Source: Ectothiorhodospiraceae bacterium BW-2 (GTDB lineage: Bacteria > Pseudomonadota > Gammaproteobacteria > Thiohalomonadales > Thiohalomonadaceae). From it: 64,000 bases of DNA. The stretch lies in assembly GCA_008375315.1 (NCBI GenBank), contig CP032507.1, positions 1,240,001-1,304,000 of the forward strand, in the 5' to 3' direction. Below, in pieces: positions 9,974 to 19,500 of this stretch. The translations under genes were made by a program, and so were the position numbers. Numbering within the stretch: position 1 is the first letter of the stretch; each line of letters opens with the position of its first letter. The notes beneath the pieces are model-generated. The model ran no database searches. It saw only the letters and a list, made by a program, of their open reading frames with translations, and had not been told where the DNA came from.

Positions 9974-10452
9974 TAACCCAAATGACGCAGTAGATTGACC
10001 ATCTCTATCGCCGATAGCGTCGCCTCTACCCCCTTATTGCCCGCTTTGGTACCAGAGCGCTCGATCGCCTGCTCAATGGTATCGACAGTTAAGACACCGA
10101 AAGCGACCGGAATTTGGTGGGTAAGCGAGACGGTAGCTAGCCCCTTGGTACACTCACTAGCGACATACTCAAAGTGGGGCGTGCCGCCACGAATCACCGC
10201 GCCGAGGGCGATAATGGCATCCACCTCCCCCCGTCTTGCCACCTTTTCGACCACTAAGGGGATCTCAAACGCCCCTGGGGCACGAATAATCGTCAAATCC
10301 TCCTCCGCCGCACCGTGGCGCTTAAGGGTATCTAGCGCCCCTTCGAGCAGATGCTCGACCACAAAACTGTTAAATCGTCCGACCACCAAGGCAAATTTGG
10401 CCCCATTGATGGTCAACTCCCCCTCTAGGGTCTTAATGGCTGTTTGCATCAT
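9973..10452 (-). CDS. ribH: 6,7-dimethyl-8-ribityllumazine synthase
   Basis: Condenses ribityl-aminouracil with dihydroxybutanone phosphate to lumazine, the penultimate step to riboflavin. Visible motifs are '[19 protein letters not shown]', 'APGAFEIPL' and '[15 protein letters not shown]', which line the active site, plus the catalytic-His region. The length of 159 residues is normal. Two adjacent ATGs (10452 and 10449) could start it. Only 5 bases separate it from the upstream ribBA stop. Confidence 0.95.
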   Translation of the reverse strand: MMQTAIKTLEGELTINGAKFALVVGRFNSFVVEHLLEGALDTLKRHGAAEEDLTIIRAPGAFEIPLVVEKVARRGEVDAIIALGAVIRGGTPHFEYVASECTKGLATVSLTHQIPVAFGVLTVDTIEQAIERSGTKAGNKGVEATLSAIEMVNLLRHLG

Positions 10453-10457
10453 ATTAG

Positions 10458-11576
10458 TTACTCTTCACTACTCCAAACATACTCAGTCACTTCCAATCCA
10501 AAACCGGAGAGGGCGTGCATCTTCTTCGGCGCACTCATCACCCGCATCTGTTTCACCCCCTGATCGAGCAGAATTTGTGCACCGATACCATAGGTAAATA
10601 GATCTTCGGTATAACGGGTCGGGGGCGGAGGCTCGCCACGATCGTCATCGGCATAACTCTCCACTTGGGCAATGAGATCATCGGCCGACTCGTGCTGACG
10701 CAGAATCACCACAATCCCCCTCCCCTCACTCTCGATTTGGCTCAACACACTCTTAAGCGGCCAGCCGCAGTGGCCGCGCCGGTTGCCAAACAGATCACAA
10801 AGGGTGTTTTGTACATGTACCCGCACCAGTACCGACTCCTCTGGCGAGATATCACCCTTAATGAGCGCAAAGTGGGCCTGCTGATTCACCTCGCTCTGAT
10901 AGACCGCCAGCCGAAAATCGCCGTATGCGGTCGGCATCGCACACTCACTAATGCGTCTGACCGAGGGCTCGTTATGGAGTCGATAGTGAATTAGATCGGC
11001 CACCGTGCCAATCTTTAGCTGATGCTCTTTAGCAAACAGCTCTAAATCGGGACGACGCGCCATGGTGCCATCCTCGTTTAAAATTTCGACAATAACCGCC
11101 GCCGGCTCCATACCGGCCAGACGAGCTAAATCGCAGCCCGCCTCGGTATGGCCAGCCCGATTGAGCACCCCACCCGGCTGCGCCATGAGCGGAAAGATGT
11201 GCCCCGGCTGCACAATATCGGCCGGCCCCGCCGCTGCGGCGACGGCGGCTTGAATCGTCTGTGCTCGATCTGAGGCCGAAATACCGGTAGTCACCCCCTC
11301 AGCCGCCTCGATACTAACGGTAAAGTTAGTCCCGTGAGCATCGTTAGTCGTACTGACCATTAGCGGTAGATTGAGTTGCCTACAGCGCTCTCGCGTTAAG
11401 GTCAGGCAGATAAGACCGCGCCCATATTTGGCCATAAAGTTAATATCTGTCGCCTGACAACAGGAGGCGGCCATAATGAGATCGCCCTCATTTTCGCGAT
11501 CCTCATCATCCATCAGGATCACCATCTTTCCTTGACGAATATCTTCGATAATCTCTTCAATGGTATTAAGTTGCAT
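10458..11576 (-). CDS. ribBA: Dihydroxybutanone-phosphate synthase with degenerate GTP cyclohydrolase II domain
   Basis: The N-terminal ~200 residues are RibB: '[15 protein letters not shown]' holds the acidic Mg-binding residues and '[11 protein letters not shown]' and 'RAGHTEA' follow. RibB converts ribulose-5-phosphate to the four-carbon riboflavin precursor. The C-terminal ~170 residues align with GTP cyclohydrolase II, but the zinc-binding cysteines are missing: the usual H-S-E-C is H-V-Q-N and the R-x-C-D-C-G segment reads R-R-G-H-C-G. The second domain is therefore probably not a cyclohydrolase (the 'RibBX' type). A separate RibA would be needed elsewhere. The gap to ribE is 21 bases. 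Confidence 0.93.
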   Translation of the reverse strand: MQLNTIEEIIEDIRQGKMVILMDDEDRENEGDLIMAASCCQATDINFMAKYGRGLICLTLTRERCRQLNLPLMVSTTNDAHGTNFTVSIEAAEGVTTGISASDRAQTIQAAVAAAAGPADIVQPGHIFPLMAQPGGVLNRAGHTEAGCDLARLAGMEPAAVIVEILNEDGTMARRPDLELFAKEHQLKIGTVADLIHYRLHNEPSVRRISECAMPTAYGDFRLAVYQSEVNQQAHFALIKGDISPEESVLVRVHVQNTLCDLFGNRRGHCGWPLKSVLSQIESEGRGIVVILRQHESADDLIAQVESYADDDRGEPPPPTRYTEDLFTYGIGAQILLDQGVKQMRVMSAPKKMHALSGFGLEVTEYVWSSEE

Positions 11577-11597
11577 AGATACCCTGTTAAGTTAACT

Positions 11598-12260
11598 CTA
11601 GGGGCGCCAATAACCATTGGTCGCCAAAAATGCCTCTGTCATAGAGGCTTTATTGTCAGTAACCTCCGTCGATGGATAGAGCAGCCGCTCCAGATAGCGG
11701 GCCACCAGATCGACCTCAATATTGACCCAGGAGCCACTACGAAGCCTATTTAGCGTCGTCTCGGCGGCGGTGTGAGGAACAATATTGAGGCTAAAGCTCG
11801 CCGTATCGACCCCAGTGACCGTTAAACTAGCGCCATCGATCGCCACCGACCCTTTCGGTGCTAAATAGCGCAAAATATCGCCTTGAGCGCCAACTCTCAG
11901 CCGCTGCGAACGGCCATCGGCCTCGATCGATAGCACCTCGCCGACGCCATCGACATGACCACTGACTAAATGGCCCCCTAAGCGGGTTGAGAGGGTGAGC
12001 GCCTGCTCCAAATTGACCGCATCGCCGCTCTTTAATCGCCCTAAAGTGGTATGGTGCAGCGTCTCGGCCGAAATATCGGCCTCGAACTGCCCCTGCCCTA
12101 ACCGCTCCACGGTCAGGCAGACGCCGTTAACCGCGACACTGTCACCTAACCGCAGTAGAGTCGCGTCGATACGACCTGTCGCGATGGTAAAGCGGCGATC
12201 TCTACCGCTAGACTCCACCGCCAACAGCCGCCCTACTGTCTCGATAATGCCGGTAAACAT
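11598..12260 (-). CDS. ribE: Riboflavin synthase alpha chain
   Basis: Dismutates two lumazines to riboflavin. The 220 residues begin with the invariant 'MFTGIIETVG' and contain two lumazine-binding repeats, each with a 'LGDSVAVNGVCLTV' / 'KGSVAIDGASLTV' segment. 'GGHLVSGHVDGVG' is also typical. The C-terminus after 'VDLVARYLERLL' is slightly extended. It starts one base after the ribD stop codon, inside the riboflavin run. Confidence 0.95.
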   Translation of the reverse strand: MFTGIIETVGRLLAVESSGRDRRFTIATGRIDATLLRLGDSVAVNGVCLTVERLGQGQFEADISAETLHHTTLGRLKSGDAVNLEQALTLSTRLGGHLVSGHVDGVGEVLSIEADGRSQRLRVGAQGDILRYLAPKGSVAIDGASLTVTGVDTASFSLNIVPHTAAETTLNRLRSGSWVNIEVDLVARYLERLLYPSTEVTDNKASMTEAFLATNGYWRP

Positions 12261-12261
12261 G

Positions 12262-13353
12262 CTAGCGACTCGGTTTAGGGCGTAGTGTCAGCCGCCAGTC
12301 GTGGCCAAGCGGACGAATATCGACCAGCTCAAGCTCAATCGCCTGCGCCAGTTCGGTTAGCTCTGGCAGATGAAACAGCCCCCGAGCGCTATTTCCCAGC
12401 AGTTTCGGGGCCATATAGATCACCAGCTCATCCATAAATCCGCCAACTAACATCGAACCGGCCAGCGTCGCCCCCGCCTCTAGGTGGATCTCGTTACACT
12501 CCCGCTCGGCCAACTGGTGTAGTAAACCGGCTAAATCGATCACATCGACCACTCCTGACGGTAGATAGAGAATCTCCGCCCCCTGCTGTTGCAATGGCAG
12601 ATAGGCCTCACTCTCTTGACTCGTCGTCGCAATGACTACCCTCGCCCCTGGCTGCAAAATGTTGGCATTAACCGGGGTGCTTAGATGGGGATCGAGTACC
12701 ACCCGCAGCGGTTGGCGGCTTACCCCTTCAAGACGAACATTCAGGCGCGGGTTATCCGCCAAAATAGTACCAATACCGGTCATCATCGCCGAACTGCGTG
12801 CCCGCAGCCGCTGCCCATCGAGCCGCGCCGCCTCAGCGGTGATCCACTGACTCTCACCCGAGGCCATCGCGGTACGGCCATCCAGACTCATCGCCAGTTT
12901 ACCACGAACCCACGGCAGAGCACTGCGGTGGCGTTTAAAGAAGCCGGGATTCAGCGCCTCTGCCTGCGACTGCAAGACCCCACTCACCACCTCAATGCCT
13001 GCCTGCTGTAGCCGCTGCAACCCTCTGCCCGCGACCTGCGGATTAGGATCTTCGCTAGCGACAACGACCCGAGCCACACCCGCCGCGATTAGGGCGTCAC
13101 AGCAGGGAGGGGTACGGCCATGATGGGCACACGGCTCTAGGGTGACATAGGCACTTGCCCCTGTCGCCTGCCCTTTAGCGCGATTTAGCGCCACGATCTC
13201 AGCGTGTGGGCCACCGGCACTATGGTGCCACCCCTCGGCGATAATCTGCCCCGCTTTAGCCAATACCGCCCCGACCCGAGGGTTCGGATCGGTGCTATAG
13301 AGCCCCTTTTGCGCTAGCTGAAGTGCCCGAGCCATTAACGCCTGCTCGTTCAT
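12262..13353 (-). CDS. ribD: Bifunctional pyrimidine deaminase/reductase RibD
   Basis: Carries out the second and third steps of riboflavin synthesis. The N-terminal deaminase domain has the zinc motif 'HAEIVAL' followed by 'PCAHHGRTPPCCDAL'. The C-terminal domain (from about residue 145, 'PWVRGKLAMSLDGRTAM') is the NADPH-dependent reductase. Length 363 is normal. It starts three bases after nrdR. No FMN riboswitch was recognised in the run. Confidence 0.95.
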   Translation of the reverse strand: MNEQALMARALQLAQKGLYSTDPNPRVGAVLAKAGQIIAEGWHHSAGGPHAEIVALNRAKGQATGASAYVTLEPCAHHGRTPPCCDALIAAGVARVVVASEDPNPQVAGRGLQRLQQAGIEVVSGVLQSQAEALNPGFFKRHRSALPWVRGKLAMSLDGRTAMASGESQWITAEAARLDGQRLRARSSAMMTGIGTILADNPRLNVRLEGVSRQPLRVVLDPHLSTPVNANILQPGARVVIATTSQESEAYLPLQQQGAEILYLPSGVVDVIDLAGLLHQLAERECNEIHLEAGATLAGSMLVGGFMDELVIYMAPKLLGNSARGLFHLPELTELAQAIELELVDIRPLGHDWRLTLRPKPSR

Positions 13354-13356
13354 CAG

Positions 13357-13833
13357 CTACAGCTCTGCACCCGTGTCAGTCTGCTGCTGCATTCGTTCAA
13401 TCTCCTCTCGAAAGGCGTTTACATCTTTAAAGCGACGATAGACTGAGGCAAAGCGGACATAGGCCACCTCATCGAGCTGCCGTAGCTGCTCCATGACCCA
13501 CTCACCAATTTGGCGCGACGGAATCTCCCGTTCGGCTTGATTACGAATCTGCTGTCGAATCTGTTTAATCGCGGCATCGATATCATCACCGGCCACCGGT
13601 CGCTTCTCCAGCGCCCGCATCATGCCGCTATAGAGCTTCTGCTCATCGAAAACTACCCGCTCGCCACTGTTTTTCACCACTAGCGGCATCTCCATCTCAG
13701 CCACCTCAAAGGTGGTAAAGCGTTCGCCACATCCACTACAGCTACGCCGCCGCCGTACCGAATCGCCCTCGCAGCTCAGGCGTGAATCGACCACTTTGGT
13801 ATCGGCACGGTGGCAGAAGGGGCAGTGCATCAC
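13357..13833 (-). CDS. nrdR: Transcriptional repressor NrdR
   Basis: Zinc-ribbon plus ATP-cone repressor of ribonucleotide reductase genes. The zinc ribbon has '[15 protein letters not shown]' and 'CSGCGERF' in the first 40 residues and the ATP-cone starts at about residue 49 ('[17 protein letters not shown]'). 158 residues, normal. It sits 25 bases after glyA and just before ribD, as in many gammaproteobacteria. No NrdR-box was sought beyond its own promoter region. Confidence 0.96.
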   Translation of the reverse strand: MMHCPFCHRADTKVVDSRLSCEGDSVRRRRSCSGCGERFTTFEVAEMEMPLVVKNSGERVVFDEQKLYSGMMRALEKRPVAGDDIDAAIKQIRQQIRNQAEREIPSRQIGEWVMEQLRQLDEVAYVRFASVYRRFKDVNAFREEIERMQQQTDTGAEL

Positions 13834-13858
13834 AGCGACTCACAACCACGCTCTGGGG

Positions 13859-15112
13859 CTATTCGTACACCGGTAGGCGCGAACAGATGTCGGTGACCTT
13901 CGCTCTGACAGCCTCAATCCCCGCCGCTTCGCCACCAGCGTCAATAATGTCACACATCCAGCCCGCTAGCGCTATCGAATCGTCGCGAGTAAAACCGCGA
14001 GTGGTGATCGCCGGTGTACCGATGCGAATGCCTGAGGTGACAAACGGCGACTGCGGATCGTTTGGCACGGCGTTTTTATTGACGGTAATGTGGGCCTCTC
14101 CTAACCAGCGATCGACCTCTTTACCAGTGAGCTGCTGCTTAATAAAGCTCACCAAAAAGAGGTGGTTATCGGTACCGCCTGAGATGACCTCATAACCGCG
14201 CTGCATAAACACCTCTGCCATCGCGCGGGCGTTATCGATCACCTGCTGCTGGTAGTGCTTAAACTCCGGCTGCAGCGCCTCTTTAAATGCCACCGCTTTA
14301 GCGGCAATCACATGCATCAGCGGCCCACCTTGGGTGCCGGGAAAGATAGTGGAGTTTAGTTTTTTCTCTAACTCCGGATTGGCTTTGGCCAGAATAATCC
14401 CCCCGCGCGGCCCTCGTAGTGTCTTATGGGTGGTCGAGGTAGTCACATCGGCAATCTGTACCGGATTCGGATAGAGCCCTGCCGCGACTAGCCCCGAAAC
14501 ATGGGCCATATCGACCAGTAGCCACGCCCCGACACTATCGGCGATATCACGAAAGCGCTGCCAGTCAACCACGCGCGAGTAGGCTGAAAAGCCGGCCACA
14601 ATCATCTTTGGCTGATGCCTCTTAGCTAGCTGCGCCACTTGATCGTAATCTATCTCGCCACTTGTCTCATTCAGACCATACTGCACCGCATGGTAAATTT
14701 TACCGGAGAAGTTCACTTTGGAGCCGTGGGTCAGGTGGCCGCCATGGGCTAAAGACATCCCTAGCACCGTCTCCCCCGGCTGTAGCAGCGCCATATAGAC
14801 CGCCGCATTAGCTTGGGAGCCCGAATGGGGCTGCACATTGGCGTAGTCGGCACCAAAGAGCTGCTTTACCCGCTCTAACGCTAGCTCTTCGGCACGATCA
14901 ACATAGTCACAGCCGCCGTAGTAGCGCTTGCGGGGATAGCCTTCGGCATATTTGTTGGTTAGGACCGAACCTTGCGCCTCCATCACCGCCGGACTGGCGT
15001 AGTTTTCTGACGCGATGAGTTCAATATGCTCCTCTTGACGACGACTCTCCTCATCCATGACCTGCCAAAGCTCCGGATCAAGGCTACTTAGGGTGACATT
15101 TCTATCAAACAA
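13859..15112 (-). CDS. glyA: Serine hydroxymethyltransferase
   Basis: PLP enzyme converting serine and tetrahydrofolate to glycine and methylene-tetrahydrofolate. '[20 protein letters not shown]' at the N-terminus and the PLP-lysine motif '[16 protein letters not shown]' near residue 230 are diagnostic. Length 417 is normal. An 'AGGAGAT' lies just before the start. It is first in the run that continues into nrdR and the riboflavin genes. A terminator lies about 80 bases upstream and separates it from the preceding secreted-protein gene. Confidence 0.97.
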   Translation of the reverse strand: MFDRNVTLSSLDPELWQVMDEESRRQEEHIELIASENYASPAVMEAQGSVLTNKYAEGYPRKRYYGGCDYVDRAEELALERVKQLFGADYANVQPHSGSQANAAVYMALLQPGETVLGMSLAHGGHLTHGSKVNFSGKIYHAVQYGLNETSGEIDYDQVAQLAKRHQPKMIVAGFSAYSRVVDWQRFRDIADSVGAWLLVDMAHVSGLVAAGLYPNPVQIADVTTSTTHKTLRGPRGGIILAKANPELEKKLNSTIFPGTQGGPLMHVIAAKAVAFKEALQPEFKHYQQQVIDNARAMAEVFMQRGYEVISGGTDNHLFLVSFIKQQLTGKEVDRWLGEAHITVNKNAVPNDPQSPFVTSGIRIGTPAITTRGFTRDDSIALAGWMCDIIDAGGEAAGIEAVRAKVTDICSRLPVYE

Positions 15113-15189
15113 AATTAGATCTCCTCAAGGTGGTACAGGGTGGCACAGCCCAACGGGCCGCTAGGGTACCCTAAAGTGGCTGGCGCTAC

Positions 15190-15216
15190 AAAGAAAAAAG
15201 CCCCATACCGGGGCTC
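15190..15216 (-). terminator. Rho-independent terminator upstream of glyA
   Basis: Read on the minus strand this is GAGCCCC-GGTAT-GGGGCTTTTTTC: a 6-7 bp G+C stem, a short loop and a run of six T. It lies about 150 bases after the stop of the secreted unknown gene (15369) and about 80 bases before glyA. It probably ends transcription of that gene, although attenuation of glyA cannot be excluded. A second hairpin of six C/G pairs at about 15335-15350 has no T run. Confidence 0.75.
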
Positions 15217-15368
15217 TATTATTCAAGTTCCGTTTTATTTGTCTGAAAATTCAGATTCCTTTCGGGCATCAAATGTCCTCTTTTTCTCTCCTCCCCCTCT
15301 GTTTTGGATTTTTTTTGTAACCTAAAAGATAGTTACCCCCCAACGGGGGGCAGCGGCAAAGCCAACAC

Positions 15369-16313
15369 TTACTCCCAATAGTCCTGTTTCACCTCACCAC
15401 CGGCGACGCCAATCAGTACCCGCCGTGCGGCCTCAGGCGACTCGACGATATTCATAAAGCTATTCTCCCCCATCATCGATAGTTCGGGAAAGTTAATCGC
15501 AATCCTAAAACGGTAGTAGAGTGAGTAGATCTTGCCATCGCCATTAACCAAAATCTCAACCGGCAGGTGGGCGGTTGCCTTAAGCGGGTTAAAGTCGATC
15601 TGTCTCATAATGAAGTCGTCACTCATTAACTCAGAACCGCCACGGCTAAGATCCATATCGACCCCGAAGATAGTCTGATCTTTGCCCGGAATATCGAGTC
15701 GATAGACCTTATGCGCCCCTCCAAGACCTTGGTTGAGATTGTTTTCAACGATCTTAACCGCATCGCTATAGCTACCTTGCTCTGCGAGAAAGTGTTGAGC
15801 TATCGCGTCAAACTCCTCCATACCAAACATATATTTGTAGCTGCGCAGCTTACGGGTACTGAGCGCTTGATTCGATCCGAACTGCTCCTCCGCCCCCAAA
15901 ATTGAGTTAAGCTGTGCGGTCACCCCCTTCACCACCTCTTCCGACTTCTCATCCATCCGATAGACATGAAAGCTATAGACAGGATTGCTGTAGCTGATCT
16001 GAATCACCCCCTCTACCTCAGTCATGCCGATTCGAACCATCGCCCCATAGCCGCCAAACTCCGATTTAGCCGCCACCTGCAGCAGCTCTGGATGGGTAAT
16101 CACCACCACTCGCGCACCATTGTAGGGGGAGTAGCTCGCTAAAATTTTGTAATTTCCGGCGGCTAGTTTCTGTTTCACCTCCGATTCGATTTTGGTTAGA
16201 TCGCCATTGGTTGTATAGGCTAAATAGAACGGTTTGTACTTCTCTCGGGCAGCGTGGGCAGCCGATACGGTCAGAATAGACAGCAGTAGCAGCCAACATA
16301 GTCTTCTTAGCAT
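15369..16313 (-). CDS. Exported protein of unknown function
   Basis: I do not recognise the gene with confidence. The start is set at 16313 because GGAGGAG lies six bases upstream of that ATG; an earlier in-frame ATG at 16346 has no such site. The protein (314 residues) begins with a clear signal peptide ('LRRLCWLLLLSILTVSAAHA'). The first ~110 mature residues ('EVKQKLAAGNYKILASYSPYNGARVVVITHPEL') loosely resemble a DUF302-type fold, which is inference only. No lipobox or membrane segment follows, so it is probably periplasmic. It has its own sigma70-like promoter and terminator, so it is monocistronic. Confidence 0.7.
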   Translation of the reverse strand: MLRRLCWLLLLSILTVSAAHAAREKYKPFYLAYTTNGDLTKIESEVKQKLAAGNYKILASYSPYNGARVVVITHPELLQVAAKSEFGGYGAMVRIGMTEVEGVIQISYSNPVYSFHVYRMDEKSEEVVKGVTAQLNSILGAEEQFGSNQALSTRKLRSYKYMFGMEEFDAIAQHFLAEQGSYSDAVKIVENNLNQGLGGAHKVYRLDIPGKDQTIFGVDMDLSRGGSELMSDDFIMRQIDFNPLKATAHLPVEILVNGDGKIYSLYYRFRIAINFPELSMMGENSFMNIVESPEAARRVLIGVAGGEVKQDYWE

Positions 16314-16367
16314 GAGTTCTCCTCCTTTTTTCCAGCGCTCAATCATCCGTAGCGCTCTTTAGGCAGC

Positions 16368-16397
16368 ACAATACTTGCTTATTGATCCGCTTGTCAA
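16368..16397 (-). promoter_or_regulatory. Sigma70-like promoter of the exported-protein gene
   Basis: On the minus strand, TTGACA (16397-16392) and TATTGT (16373-16368) are separated by 18 bases. They lie 55 bases upstream of the chosen start at 16313. The -35 is a perfect consensus and the -10 matches at four of six positions. Confidence 0.6.
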
Positions 16398-16464
16398 TCA
16401 ATTTTTTTATGTAAGTTAATGAAAATATTATAGTTAATTAATATACTAATGCTAGGTTAATCAC

Positions 16465-16490
16465 GCTCGTGCGGCCCCTGCTGCACGAGC
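16465..16490. other. Hairpin after the giant gene
   Basis: Perfect 8-bp inverted repeat GCTCGTGC/GCACGAGC with a 10-base loop, 14 bases downstream of the giant gene's stop. It lacks a T run on either strand, so it is at best a weak terminator or an mRNA 3'-end stabiliser. Confidence 0.5.
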
Positions 16491-16503
16491 TATTTGCGAT
16501 CTG

Positions 16504-19500
16504 TTACACCAACCCAACCGGTACAACGGTTAACTCATCATCGACTAACAATCCGACCCCACTACCGGCTGTATAGTAGCTATAACTCTGACCACCGAAG
16601 GTATAGTTATCAGTCGAATCGAGCCACTGCTGGCTTAAGTTGAGAGTATCGGTTGCCGTACCCTCAATCACCATGTGGGCACTATGCGAAATGGTCGCAT
16701 CGTCAATAATCTGCTGCACCCCATCGCTCATCTGCAACACATCCTCTAAGCGTAAGCCAGTGGTAGCAGCGCTATTGCCAAGGGTGTCGCCACCATCCAT
16801 CTGAATCTTCTCAATCCCCTCCACCCTCGTCCGAATCGCTTGGGTATCGAGCACTACCGTGCCGCCATCTAGCAGTAGCGTGTCGAAACCGTTGCCGCCC
16901 TCCAGACGGGTAATGTTGGGGCTGACCAGCTTGAATAGATCGTTACCAGAACCGCCATAGGCGATGCTCCAATCAGGGTGAACACTAATCTCGTCATCCC
17001 CCGCCCCTGCAACCACATGCATCCCCGTTAACATATCATTCGAGGCGCTCCCTAGCGTATCGACCCGCGCTAAAAAATCGCCACCGTAGATAACATGGAG
17101 TTCGGCGCTAGCGTAGTCACCGTTGACATTGCCGCCGATCACCAGATCGCTAAAGCCGTCGCCATTGAGATCGCCACCGGCGTGGGCATCACCCACAGCC
17201 CCCCCCTCGCCGCTAATCACAAAGCCCTCCACGCCAGAGAACAGATCCGAACTTTGGACGGCGTTATAGTCCCCCCCTCCCTTTCCAAAGACGATATAAC
17301 TATCACTATAGTCACCAGAACCAGCACCGAAGGCGATATCATCAAAGCCATCACCGTTAATATCCCCAACCCCGTTAAGGGTGGTGATGGTATGATAGCC
17401 ATCGCCGATAATCTCAAAACCGACGCTTGTCCCATAGCCCATATTGAAATCAGCAATAGAGACACTGCTAATGGTTGGGTGGCCAAACACCACATAGATT
17501 CGATTAAGAGCGCTATCGACTAGACCAAAATCGGCATAGCCATCGCCATTCACATCACCGAGCGCCGCCACTGGGCCGCTGAGATCGTTATCCTGTAAGC
17601 TGGTAATCTCAAACCCACGATCACTCGATAAAGTTGCCAGATCAAGGCTACTTCCGTTAGCGCTACCGAAGATTAGGTGGGCGTTATTGCTATCGCCGTT
17701 AATGAGCATATCATCGAAGCCATCGCCGTTAATATCGCCAACGATGGTGACATTAGCTCCAGTGCTGACAGCCGATTGCGAATCGCTGCGAATGAGATAT
17801 CCCCCCACTCCCGCTGCGATATCTGAGCCGCTGATAGCGTTATTGTCGCTATTTTTGCCATAGACGACAAAGACGCCACGACTACCAAAAGCATCAATAA
17901 AATTAGAGCCAAGCAGCAGATCAGCTAGCCCATCGCCGTTAACATCGCCACCACCGCCAAGAGTCATCACGCCACTTTGGTAGTTAAAACCGCTCAACTG
18001 CAAGCCGCGTGCCCCGAGATTACTCAGTTCGAGCGGGGCAATCGTATCACTTGCACCAAAGATGATGAAGGCATCAAGGCTAGCATTGTCGTTGACGACT
18101 AGATCGGCAAAGCCGTCACCATTAAAGTCGCCTAAAGTGCGCAGCGTCTCACCGCTATAGCTACCTGCCGCACTGCCGTGGATGGCGAACCCCTGCGTGG
18201 AGCTCAAGCCGTTATAGAGATCAATCGTCTCCCCCGTAGGTGAGCCATAGATCACCCAGGTGGTGCCAGCTGCCTCTGAGTTACTAACCAGATAGTCAAC
18301 ATAGCCATCGCCGTTAATATCAGCTACCGCGACCTCTCTGCCCAGAGTGCCTATGGTCGCCGAGTCGTGAAGATAGCTGACCTTCAGGGTATCCGGTAGC
18401 GGACGCACGCCCTCCCCCTTCAACATACCAGCATCAAGCATCACCTCGCGATAGAGAAGATCGACCGTACCGAGACTACTCAATTCGCCATCACTAAGGG
18501 TGTAAGTAAAGCTGATAGGATTGTTGATGAGTTTAACTTCAATAGGATAGTAGGAGAGATCTGTCAACGGTGTAGGCACATTGAGAACCCAGTACTCCCC
18601 ATCGACAGTCAAATAGCCATCTCCCTTACGATAGAGGGTATCGTCGAGCGCGACAACCAGTGTCTCGCTGCCGCTACGCTGTATCGTCCCCATCACGGTC
18701 GGCGTGAGCGAGCTGCTGTCATAGGTGCTAATCGTCACCCCCGGCATCGCCTCAACGCTAATCAAGAGCTCGCTGCTAGTTGCATCGCTCAGGCCATCGG
18801 CCACCACCTCCACCTCATACGCCCCCGATGGGAGAGGGGTCGCGCCGCTAAGATCGAGCTTCCAGAGCGTATCATTCAGGGTCAACTCCGGCGCAACGCC
18901 CAGCGTATAGGTCACTGCGTTAACGGTAACCGATAGCGCCGTCGTACCTAAGGGCGTACTCCCCATAAGAATCGGGGTTGTGTCGCTGGTATTATGAACC
19001 ACCACCGTTGGTAGCTCGCTAAGGAAAGTATTAATCATCAGCCACGATAGATCCATTGCGCTGTAACTGCTCGGCACGGTGGTGCTCAAGTTAATCCAGT
19101 TACCCTCAAGAGTGATGTTACCGCTGGTAGAGCTAGGGGCTTCAATGGTGAGCATCGCGGCCCCCTCCGGATCGCTGTCGTTAGCGAGTAGTGTGGCGGT
19201 ATCGATCTTCAGTGTCGTGTTGAGAAAGGGGATCAGGTTCAACCTATCACTCTGCGCGATGGGCGCTTCGTTAATGTCATTCACCTCAATGCTCAGAGTC
19301 AACGAGTCACTCAATGGAGTGCTACTATCATCTGTCACAACAATATCGACGCTATAGCTGCTCTGAGTCTCATAGTCGGCGCTAGCGTTGAGGGTCAGCT
19401 CGCCGGTTAAGCTATCGATAGTCAATGCGCTAGCATCAGTGCCTGCTATGCTATAGGTGAGCGCAGAGGCGCTATCTGCATCTGTGGCGGTAGCGGTGTA

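Noticed and set aside
9973-15112. FMN riboswitch in front of the riboflavin genes
   Set aside because: Genes are spaced by 0-25 bases with no room for an RFN element; none seen before glyA.
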